Below, piece by piece: positions 32,301-43,599 of a stretch of DNA of 64,000 bases. The stretch's first letter is position 1. Every line of letters begins with the position of its first letter. A model generated the notes under the pieces. It was not told the origin of the DNA. It did no database searches and saw nothing but the letters and a program-made list of their open reading frames with translations. A program made the position numbers and the translations under genes. Source of the DNA: Physcomitrium patens (taxonomy: Eukaryota > Streptophyta > Bryopsida > Funariales > Funariaceae); contig NC_037258.1 of assembly GCF_000002425.4 (NCBI RefSeq), positions 17,292,566 to 17,356,565 of the forward strand, in the 5' to 3' direction.

Positions 32301-33730
32301 ACATTGTCACATTGTCGTATTACATGAAACCTTGCTTGAGAATGCATTGAGCATTTGACTATGGAGGATAGAAGGAAAATACAAGAACAAGATTCTAATT
32401 CTAATAGAATCCTAAATACCTCTAATTTAGGCTTAAAAATACTTATTAATCTTTAATCACATCTAAAGAAACCTCAAAAGAGTTACAAAAGAAACATGAA
32501 GAAATCTTAAAGAAATTCAAAAGAAGTATTAGAATAAAATCTTAAATTTATCTTAAATAAATTCCAATTAAGTCTTAATTTAATCCTAGTTAAAATTCTA
32601 GTAGTCCTTACTTAGATCCTAAGTCAAATCCTAATTAAACCTGAATTAAATCCTAAACAAATTCTAAATCCTAACCAATTTTGAAACTCTAAATCAAATC
32701 CAAATAAAATTAATCTAAATCTAGGATAATTTAAAATCTCAATATCTATTAATTATACCATTTATCTTACTTAAGATTTTATACACCTCTTAAAAAATAA
32801 GATGGAATCAAGTACATAAAATTTGAAGAAGATCAAACTTACCAAATAAAAGATTGAACCTAAATTCTACTCAAGTGTTGACTAGCCTACTATTCCAATC
32901 TAAATGTTGAATTTCTAGTACCAATATTTCCCTCTCAAACCATTGAATTGCCTTCAAAATATACTTTAACTATTGAAAATTAAGTCTAGTCTCCACACAA
33001 AAATAAATCACTTCAATTCAATCAATAGATTGCTAAAGATCTTAAAAATATTCATCGACATGCAAATTCTGATTTCTGAGACCTCAACCCACAAAAACCT
33101 TGACACACTTCGATCTAACTATTTGATTGATTCCAAAATTTGCATACACATTAATAACTAAAACACCAATACATTGCTTAAAATTTCGCCTATATACATT
33201 CCACAAAAATTAAGAAACATTCAATTTTATAAACATAAATTTATTTTTTAAAATCGAATCCAATCAAGAATATTACTAACTTTGAAAATCTCCTAAAAAT
33301 TGAATATTAACTTAATTGATATAAAACCAATGTCTAAAAATTTCTTTGTAAGATTTTTTAAAATTAAGAATTTTAAGAATTGTAGTAGGTGCATGGTTTT
33401 GTACCTCAAGGTATGACTTTAATCCAAGTTAACAACTAGTCCTTTTTGAGTATTAATATTTAGTAATTTGAGGTAATTTTTGCTTAAACTTATTGATTAC
33501 TTCCTTCTAAATATTTCAATATTAATTACTTATCTAATTTATTATGATTTGAGGCATTTATATCTCTATAAAGTAAATAGAAGTACCTTTTCTAAAAGGT
33601 AGTATTAAAGATAAACTTTTTATTACCTTTCTATCATTTATTTTTATTTTTCTACCACATCTTCTTACTAGGCTATTCTAAAACAACATCCATATTTTTA
33701 TTTTTTACTATATAGTTATATTATTACATT
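32301..33730. repeat. Dispersed repeat 2, copy 1 (about 1.4 kb)
   Basis: Begins tgtcgtattacatgaaacc and is shared with 48845-50580. Common landmarks are the start, a middle region of AAATCCTAA-type words, and the late phrase ggttttgtacctcaagg. It sits inside a family-A LTR, so it is an insertion. Short acatt-like words at both sides may be a target duplication. No coding region is visible. It may be a solo LTR of another family, but this is not shown. Confidence 0.6.
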
Positions 33731-33959
33731 ATAATATAGTTTATAATTAGACAATATATATGGAGGTAAGAATAAAGCCTTCTTCATTCTTATCAATATT
33801 TTTTAGTCCTTAATCTTATCGTAAGATTTTTTAGTCTTCTTGTCTTTGGAAATAGCTATCTTATCTCATTTTATTACCATCTTTAAATATTTTTTTAGTC
33901 TTTTTGAATAATACAAGAATATAGTAAGGATTTTATTTTTCAAATTCATGTCTTTAATA
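33731..33959 (+). repeat. Decayed family-A LTR, right part
   Basis: R-U5 region from the TATA area (atatatatggagg) to tttaata. The start-site 11-mer is decayed to ATTCTTATCAA. Confidence 0.7.
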
Positions 33960-33961
33960 GT

Positions 33962-33972
33962 TTGACAAGAGT
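33962..33972 (+). other. Conserved self-primer site in a decayed element
   Basis: TTGACAAGAGT is intact, again two bases after the LTR end, although its partner in the LTR has decayed by two transitions. It shows that the site position is a family-wide feature. Confidence 0.65.
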
Positions 33973-36900
33973 ATTAACTTATTGTTCTTACCTTATTTTA
34001 AAAGTGAATAGATTATTCCACTTTTATTATTGTATTTTAAAGATTGGAGATTATCTACCTTTAAATAAATAATTTTAGTTTTTCAGCATTGATTTTTTTT
34101 TAAAATAAATTATTATTCTTTATAGAAATTTTCTTTTGATATTAGAGGCTACAATTTATCCTCTTCTAATCTAACTTTTTGAATTTATTTGAATTGTCTA
34201 TGAAAGGAAAGATCATAGATGCTATTCTCAATAGAAGTAAGAATAGATTTGTAACTTTTTTAGATCTTCACAAACTTGTCAATACTTTAAGAGTAGAAAT
34301 CTTTCATATTTCTAAAGTAAGTCATAGAAGCACTATCCCTATATCCGTAGAAGAAGTCAATAATGAAATTCAAAGTTTGTGCAAAGAACTTGTGCAATTA
34401 AAAGAAGCAAGTAAATCAAGTTTACAATTAAATCTCAAGAGTCTTGCTACTATATATATAAGAGAAGATAAAATAAGTATGCTAAAGAAGTTTTGAGAGT
34501 TTTTACAACAAATAAAGCTCTATCTAAAGTTGCATCTTTCTTGATACCATGATAGATTTACTCAAGTTAGATTCATTGGACACTTCTTTTTCAAAGAGCT
34601 CTTTCTTAGTTTGCATCTTTGATGGAAAAAGATTCATGACTACTCTATGATTTGAATTCATTCTTGAAAGTATTTGTAGCTATATATGAAGAAAGTGATC
34701 AAAATAAGTTAGCAAAGATGAAGCTTGTATCACTACAAGCAAGAATCATGTTTAACCACCACATATGTTTTTGAATTTAAAAATCTTACTTATAATATAG
34801 ATTGGAATGACAAAGCCTTTATTAATCAATTTTGATATGGATTGAAAGATAATATTAAAGATATATTGTTGATAATATTAAGAATGGATTCATTAAAGCA
34901 ATTTATTGCTTAAGCTATTGTATGGAATAATTGATTCTTTGAAAGATATCAAGAACAAAGATTTAGTTGGAGAAGTGTTAATCAAGCCATAGTAATACCT
35001 TCTAAGATTTTAGAAGCTTGATCATCTAACTTAGAGCCTATGCAAATTGACATGGTATATTTTAAATCTCTTACTAAGCAAGAAAAAACATGTTGTTATT
35101 AAGTAGATTCATACCTATATTATAGAGAATCCTAGTACACTACTTAACATTGTTCGAAAAAACAATGTAATTACAAAATAAAAAATATGATTGGCAGAGA
35201 AGACAAAATATAAGAAAATAATTTTTTTCAGCTATAATAGGAATTGTGCAACTAAAATCTTGCATAACACCTAATAAAGGTCCTATTCATTGCTAAGATC
35301 TTTTATCTTATTTCAAAATAAAAGTTTTTTTAGGACCAAAAAATCATAAAGTCTTAACCTAATTAGATTTAAGAATCTCAATCTATTTTATAAAAGAAGA
35401 CTTTGTCAAAAAATAAGATATATTTTTAATTAAAAAAAAACCAAATTTATGCATGTAGAAGTAATAGATGGTCGTTTGTTGTCTTTTGGAGATATTACAC
35501 ATGAAACTGTTCTTTTAGATGTAGTAATTAATGATCATAATAGTTTATTAATACTTAATGTGATTAGATCTCCTTATAACTCAATTATGTTAGGATTATT
35601 TTAGCTAAAAAAATATAAACTTAAAATAGATTAGATTTCTTATAACCTTGATTTTTTTATAATTTAGCCCAAGATTCTACTAAGCAAGTAAATATCTATA
35701 AGATCAATACATCTAAAGCAATATTGATAGGTACAAAAGCTTTCATGCATATTGCAAAAATAGAATCAAATTTTATTATATACGCCATACTTATTATTGA
35801 TATAGTAAAAAAATTAAGTGTCATTTCAAGCCAGTATTAAAATTATCAAGACCTTTTTGAAAAAAAAAGAAAGAAAAGAAAAAAGATATTTTTCAAAGTA
35901 TTGTTCCTATGATTGTTCTATTAATCTTTAAGAAATAATTCAACTACGATTTGGACCAATCTATAGCTTATCACAAAATAAATTGATTATATTCAAAAAA
36001 ATACATTGATGAAAATTTAGCTGAAAACTTCATATTCTATTCTAAATCTTCAATTGGAACTCTTATCTTATTTGTAAAAAAAAATAAAAATAATTTTTTT
36101 TGTAAATATGTGTGGATTATCACAGATTCAATAAAATCACTATTTAAAAATAGATATCTTCTATCTTTATTTCAAGACCTCTTTATCAATTAAATCAAGC
36201 AAAGATCTATAACTTTTTAAAAATTTATATACAATCTAATACACATTATTGAAAGAGATGAATGGAAGACTACATTTCAAACCATATATAGACATTTCAA
36301 ATATAATGTCATGCATTTTTTGAGTCATGAATGCACCAACTTTTTTTTTAATATCTAATAAATAATATCTTTTGTAAGTTTTTTGATGATTTTGTCATTT
36401 TTTATTTAGACAATATTCTAATCTACTCTAAAAATACAAAAAATCATGAAGTTCATGTTTGTTATATGTTACAAAAACTAAGAGATCAAAGACTATATGC
36501 CAAGCTAAAAAAGTATCTATTTTATACTATTCAAGTTGATTACTTAGGATACATCATTTTAAACAACTATCTTATGATGAATCCTAAGAAAGTTTAGACT
36601 ATCTTGGATTAGAAGATTCCAAAAACAATCAAAGATGTATATTTTTTAAAAAAAATTCTAATTATTATTAAATCTTCATTAGTATTATTTTTAAGTTACA
36701 GTTCTTTTTACATATCTAACCTGCAAAGACAATCTTAAGTAGAGCAAAGAAGTTAAAGCATCTTTTGAAACCTTAAAGATAATATTTATTTTTATACTAA
36801 TCTTGTATTGTGTTGACTTTTCTAAGGCATTCTTTATAGAAATAGATGCATTGAACTTTGCTATAGTTGTTGTTTTGTAACAAATAAAAGCACATGTCAA

Positions 36901-38720
36901 ATTCCATCTAATAGCTTTTCTATTAAGAAAATTTTTAGCAACAAAGATTAACTATAAAATCCACATTAAAGAGTTTTTTATCATTTTGGATTCATTTGAA
37001 GAATGGCATCATTATCTAAAAGATACATCAAGTCTAATCATTGTGTATATGGACCATGAGAACTTTGAGTATTTTATGTCAATACATATGTTAAATTATC
37101 TCTAAGTTCATTGAAGCATATATTTATCAAGATTTCATTTTAAGATCTTTTATCGACTAAAAAAATAGGAAGATTTTTCAAATTTCTTTTTTAGATATTC
37201 TTATCTTGCATCAAAAGAAAGAAATGCACTTTTTGATCTATAAAGAATAATTTTCTTAAAGTTAAAGCATTATCATCTTCAAGCAATGAAATCAACATTG
37301 ATTATTGATTCAATCTTTTTTAAGTAATTTCAATTGAGTATATTCTTTGATGATCTTATTCATGATATTAAGAATAATTCTTTCAAATTCCATGATACTT
37401 CTAAATTCAAGTTCAAAAAAAATATACTCTATTTCAAAGGATAATTATATATTCCAAAAAGTAAAGCAAAATTATTTGTTTTTTTAAGTTTGTCATGACT
37501 TTTTAATAATCAAATATTTTAGTTACAACAAGATTTTGGAGCTAATATCTAAAAATTTCTAGTAACCTCAAATGTGGAAGGCAATTAAAGAATTTGTGGA
37601 ATCATGTGATATTTATTCAAGATTCAAAACTCCTTGCTATTGATCTTATAGACTTCTTCAACCATTACCTATTCCAAAAAAATCATGGTCTTTTAAAAAA
37701 ACATGTACAAAATCTAACATAAGTGAAGAACCATCTAACTTTTTTTGACAACATCTATCACTATTATGGATTGCCTAAAGATATTATATTAGATGGAGAA
37801 ACTTCTTTTGTTTTTAGATTTTAAAAATCTTTTTTAAGATTTTAAAGGTGGATATAAAATTATTATTGGTCTTTCATTCTCAAATTCATAGACAAATAGA
37901 ATGGATGAATCAAGTTCTGGAACAATATTTGAGTTGTATTATCAACTATCATCACAATGATTGGATAATTCTTTCACTATTAGCAAAGTTTGCATATAAT
38001 AATTTGATATATTTTTTTATTCAAAAAATACTTTTTTTTGCTAATTAAGATTATTATCCATAATTTGATATTTTTTACTTTTTAAAAATTGACAATCTTA
38101 CGAAAAATAATTTATAAATTATTTGTCAGAGCTACAAACAACTATGAAGACACAGTTAAAAGAAGTTCAAAAACAACAAAAGATTAATAAGAATGCCTAT
38201 CACATGAAAAAACCATAATTCAACATAGGTAATAAGGTATGGTTACTTCATTTCAATATCAAGACTATTTATTCTTATAATAAATTTGACTATTATAGGC
38301 TTAGATCTTTTTTTTTGGTAAATAAATCAATTGTGTTGCTTATCAATTATATCTACCAAAGTCTATGAAGATCCATCCCCTATGCCATGTACCTTTTTTT
38401 AAGCCATATAAGATAGTAAATATTCTTAAAAAGAAGACAAATGCCACCTCCTCCTATAAAAATGGATAATAACCAAAAGTTGGAGATAAAAGAACTCTTA
38501 AATTTAAGGCAAGGCTACAATAAATTAAAATATTTTATTTTTTAGTATAGATATGATATTAGTGAATGCACATGGGAGCCAACAAAGAATCTTGCAAATG
38601 CAACAAAGAAGGTTGAGGCTTTTTATTAACAACATCCATCAAAACAAAGCTAAAGAATAATAAGATCTATGAAAGTTGATAACTGCTCTTTGTGAAACGT
38701 ATTCATAGAAGGGAAGAAAA
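33973..38720 (+). pseudogene. Decayed family-A internal region, gag to chromodomain
   Basis: An old copy with all parts from leader (gaatagattattcc, ggagattatctacc) through gag (a 105-codon remnant at 34179-34496 with an EIQSLCKELVQLKEAS coiled-coil phrase like that of element 3), the gag-pol junction (cagctataataggaattgtgc near 35235), protease, RT, RNase H, integrase and chromodomain (38530-38630). ORF3 is almost entirely deleted: the chromodomain end is followed within about 50 bases by the sequence that normally lies after ORF3. Confidence 0.75.
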
Positions 38721-39272
38721 TGTCACAAATATATATGTTTTCACCAATAATTATCTATATGATTACATAGAAGTAAGTAAATGTAGATTAATTTCATAAT
38801 ATCTTCTAAAAAATATTTTTATAAGCTTTATAGATGTAATTTAGACTTTATATATATTTGTAATTGATTGATAGGTTAGAAACTTGGTCAACAAGTTAAT
38901 CACATGCCATACATATTGATAGCTTATATAACAAGTTAACTATGTGGTGCACATATAAAAAACTTACCTTACAAGTTAAGACATATGTCTAATAAAGTCA
39001 ATATATATGGAAGGTCTTATAGAATTTTGTCACGTAGCTTATAGTTAGATAGTATATATGGAGGTAAGAATGAAGTCTTTTTTATTCTTATGAATGCATG
39101 TCTAGTCTTTAGTCTCATCTCAAGTCTTTTTAATCTTCTTGACTTTAACAATAGCCATTTTAATTCAATATATTACCATCTTTGAATAATTTTCAAGTCT
39201 TATTGAGTGACATAAGAATATTCTTTTTAAGTCTTTTAAAGATTTATTCTTTCAAGATTTATGTCCTTCATA
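38721..39272 (+). repeat. Decayed family-A LTR
   Basis: Starts TGTCACAAAT after a purine run and ends ccttcata. TATATATGG and a decayed start-site repeat are present. The following internal fragment begins directly at the LTR end. Confidence 0.75.
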
Positions 39273-40364
39273 TAAAACTATATGCAACAATGAAAGTATA
39301 GTTCAAAGAAGATTAAAAATAAAAAAAGATTAATATAGATGCCTATCACAAGGAATAATCATAGTTTAATATGGATGATAAGATATGATTATTTTATCAT
39401 AATAACAAGATTACTTGTCTTTGTAATAAGTTGGACTATTGTAGGCTTGGACCTTTTTTATTTATAAACAAATCAATCTTGTTACTTATTAATTATATCT
39501 ACTGTAGTCTATGAAAATCTAACTCATATTTTATATGTCTTTTTTTGAGCCATATAAGATAGTGAATAACTTAAGAAGACAAAAAATATCACATCTTCCT
39601 ATAGAAGTAAATAATAATGAAGAATTTAAGATATAAGAAGTCTTAGATTTAAGGCGGCACCAAAAATAGATTAGAATATCTTGTTTATTGGCATGATTAT
39701 AATATTAGTGAATATATATAGAAGCTAGTAAAGAATCTTATAAATGCAATAAAGAAGGTTGAGGCTTTTTATTGATGAAATCCATCAAAATCAAAATAAA
39801 GAATATCAAATCTTTGATATAAAAGAAAAAAAGATATAGAAAAGATAGTATTCTATCTCCTATCTTTGTTTATAGCTTTTATATATTTTTGGTACTAAAA
39901 AGATGGAGAACTAATAATCAATAAATTTAATATAAGATTTATTGTTTAATGAATTATTGAATAAGATATTATGATTATCACAACCTTCAAGATGAAATAA
40001 TCAAGATGAAGACCCTTAAGAATAATATGTCCTTAATTGAATAAATGATAAAATATAATGTTTAATATCTTCATTTTTGAAGATATTCTTGATGTTTGGT
40101 AATTGTATTAGTGGTAAAAACAACTCTTGATGGTATTCCAAATATTTTATTTGAACGAAGTTATAAAGACCTTAACAATGATCAAATAATAGGGTGGTCT
40201 TTTTTCCCAGGTACAGGATACTATTGATGGCTTAGAGGGCCTATCAATTATCTTCAAAGAAAATAAAGATCAAGATATGTAGAAATTAAAATTTACTACA
40301 TCTTAAATTTTTTTAACATTTAATGATTACTTTTCAAGAAACTCGTATCTAAAAGGAAGGATAA
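39273..40364 (+). pseudogene. Decayed family-A fragment: integrase end, chromodomain, ORF3
   Basis: 5'-truncated copy that starts at the equivalent of element 1 position 8382 (ctatatgcaacaatgaaag). It carries the GPY/F region and chromodomain, then ORF3 from the decayed ATG at 39902 to about 40320, followed by an LTR. Confidence 0.72.
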
Positions 40365-40924
40365 TATCACATGCATACATATTTGTTCCAATAATTACCT
40401 AAATGATTATATATAAGTACATTAAAATATATTAATCTTATAATATCTTCTAAAAAAGCTTTCTAGAAGCTTCATAAATATTATTTTGATTTTACTTAAG
40501 TTTGTAATTAATTGATAGATTAAAAACTTAGTCAACAAATTAGCCACATGATATATATTAATTATTTATGAAATAAGTTAATTAAATAGTATATATATAG
40601 ATAAATTTCCTTATAAGTTAAATCATATGTCTAGCAAAGTCAACATGAATTGAAGGTCCTATTAAATATTGTCATCTAACTATTAGTTAGAAAATATGTA
40701 TAGAGGCAAGAGTAAAGCCTTTTTCATTCTTCTCAATGCTTTTATAGTCTTTAGTTCTATTTCAAGACTTTTTAGTCTTTTTATCTTTGGTATTAGATAT
40801 TTTAATTAAATATATTAATTTTAATTATATATTATATATACTATCTTTGATTAATTTTTTAGGTTTTTTGAATGACATAAGACTATATTGAGATTTTCTT
40901 TCTTTAAGTTTTATATCCTTGATA
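40365..40924 (+). repeat. Decayed family-A LTR, last of the array
   Basis: Starts tatcacatgc (former TGTCAC) and ends ccttgata, about 560 bp. No family-A internal sequence follows, so it closes the head-to-tail pile. Confidence 0.72.
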
Positions 40925-41411
40925 TATGTAAATGTTGAAGGTAATAGGTATAGCTGACCATAATTTGTTCTTCATGTCTATCAAAAGTATTTTTTGATAC
41001 CTCACCTTGATTTCACTTGGAGCTACTACAATGGAGGAGGAACAAGAGAGGCAACAAAGTACTATAGTAAAGGAGTAATTTTTTTGAGCACTTTGCTTCA
41101 ACATTAACTACAACTTTTTTTGCATGAAATAAGTAAGAGAGATGGGACTATATAGCAAATATAGTGTAAGTTGTTATGACAAAGTATTAAAACCATTTCA
41201 CTATAAATATATAGTGCATTGTTATAGTAAAGCATCAAAAAGAGTGGCTTTTTGCACCAAATGCAAGGTGGTACTTTGGTATAAATATTACAGTTGATAT
41301 GTCAAAGAAATAAAAAAAGAAGCATGATCAAGATAAAAAAATAAATAAAAAAAAATAAAAAAATGCCTAGGATGATGATTAAGGCCATGGTACCAAAAAC
41401 TTTGTAATAAT
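40925..41411. other. Intergenic, nothing recognised
   Basis: AT-rich, without a supported gene. Some phrases (actatatagcaaatatag, ctataaatatatagtg) are palindromic and could be the edge of the adjacent DNA-transposon relic, but no terminal inverted repeat could be paired. Confidence 0.4.
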
Positions 41412-42880
41412 TCATGGATAAAATGGATGTGTGGAAACGAGAAAGTAGGGAGGATGTGATACATATTGACTTACAATTGCCAAGAACTTTGAATACATTT
41501 GATAGAAATCACTAAAGTTTTCAAATTCAATATGAATGATAAATAGTTCATTTAAATAGATACATAAAAAGTATGAATTTAGGATTAAGCCTCCATGGAT
41601 ATTATTATTATTAATAATATTTAAACATATGTATTGATATCTTTCAAAGCCCATAAGTCTTCAATGAAATTAACTTCCAAAGTATAATAAATATTCTCAT
41701 TTTCTATCTCAAATATATATATCATAAATTCTTCAAAAGACAAACTTCTATGTAATAGCACATTTTTATCAATTGGCCTTGTAATAATATTTTTAAGCTC
41801 TATCATGTAACATTCATCTTTCAAAATAATATTATGAAGTATGTAGCATGTAAACATAATTTCAAAAATAGTATCTATATTCCATTGATGATACAAGTTG
41901 TCAATACTTTAAAGTATTATTAAATAAGCTATCAATACTTTAAAGCATTATTTCATTTTTTTGAAGTATACATCTTATTTCTTAGCAAATTGGTTTTATT
42001 TTTATTATCAGATTCTTGAATGCTCTAAACAAAACAAATCAACAAGATATAAATATTATCAATTAATAAATAATATTAATTATATTTCTAGCCATTTATC
42101 TTAAAAGTGACCTAAAGGCATCACTAGTTAGCATTTTGTAGATAAGTGGCAAATAGTCAAGGATATTTGGGTCTTTATTTGAACTAGGGAGCTCAAAACA
42201 AATATGCCATATACACAAGCTTTGATTAATTACGGCTTTTAAAATAATATATCATGTGCTCTCTTTACTACCAATTTTTTTTTCCATTCCAAAAAGGAAT
42301 TTTTTTTATTCATAATACATATAATCAAAAGATCCAAATATATTAAGAAATTTGCAAGCTACTTGATTAATAGTTTTATCTCAAAATCAACTTTGGTCAA
42401 TTGTCTAAGATAATGTTATCTAAACTTTTCTTTGACAGCTATACAAAACCACTTTATACATTCTATTGAGGAGGACTCATTGGTCCAATAATAATCATCT
42501 ATGGTATTTGTATAAACATCCATTGTAAGCATCTAAAATGTAATTGTAATCTTTTAGTAGAATGACAATTTTATTAATTTACAAGAATCTTACTTTTAAA
42601 TAAATATATTTCGTGCTTACAAATCTTTTCAAAAATAATAATAAAAAAATATATATATTATTATATAATTTCAACAAAAAAATAAATAAATAAATCCTAA
42701 ATAAATTTATATCCAAAGTAATAAAGATTCATCTGCTTATCCATAAGGACTCCAGTTTTTTCAATGTTCTTGGCTTTTCTTCTATAAAAACCACTTATAA
42801 GGCCTACTTATGATATTAATTTTGTGTAAAGGTTATTTTTAAATTGATCCAATGCCATCACAATACTAATATCATTGTCT
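41412..42880 (-). pseudogene. Plant_tran (PIF/Harbinger-like) transposase relic
   Basis: The reading direction is minus. Near 42480-42390 the decayed translation has SSIECIKWFCIAVKEKFR followed by YLRQLTK, resembling the start of plant Plant_tran-type transposases (a Phe-Cys-xx-Val then YLRKP block). Near 41850 a surviving frame (41621-41896) reads IFEIMFTCYILHNIILKDE, matching the C-terminal ILHNMI-EDE signature of the family. Many stops and frameshifts lie between. Ends and target duplication were not found, and the limits given are approximate. Confidence 0.5.
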
Positions 42881-42893
42881 TTATTATCTTCAT

Positions 42894-43464
42894 TGTAACA
42901 GGGTATAGATGAGATATTAGTATTCTTGACACATAGGGATAGATGATTGAAATTATATTTAAAAAATTATAGAAGTTTTTAGAATTGGGGCTAAGTTAGT
43001 TGACTAGGTAGAATCTACCATATAACATTCTAAAAAGAGCTTAGGACAATTATGTAGGTGAGGCCTACCAGAAAATATTTTAAAAAAGACTTACAATGGT
43101 TATTTAGGTGGAACCTATTTCTAGAATCTTCTAAAAGAGCGGTTATTTTGGTAGAGTCCATCATTAGGGACATTGTAGAAAGTTTCAAGATAGTTGAATA
43201 AAGTATAAATAGGACTAATCGAGGCCATTTGGATAGGTAGTTAGATATGACTTTTGACTTTTTTTCTTAGTAAAGTTTGGTTTTGCATCTTCCTATTTAA
43301 TTTTTTTTGTTCAATTTTTGTTTAGTTAATTTTTTTTTGTATCTTATTGTGTTTAATTCTGTTTAATTTTTTTTAGGTTCATTTTGTCCTACTTTTTAAT
43401 GAGGTTTTATGTTGCTCTAGATTAGAAGAGTCTTAGACTCTTGAAATAGATTAGTTCTATTTTA
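42894..43464 (+). repeat. Element C 5' LTR
   Basis: Starts TGTAACAGGG. It aligns with 50817-51409 through phrases such as agaagagtctta, gaggttttatgtt and taaagtttg, and a T-rich stretch after the TATAAATAGGACT box (43205). Confidence 0.72.
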
Positions 43465-43599
43465 TTGGTATAAAAGTGATGTTAGACTATTCTTTAATAG
43501 TATATTCATAGCCATCACTTGGTTTGAGGTTAGTTATTATTGTCATATTGGATATTATAATGAGGCAACTATGAGATAATCTTAAAAAATCAATCAAAA

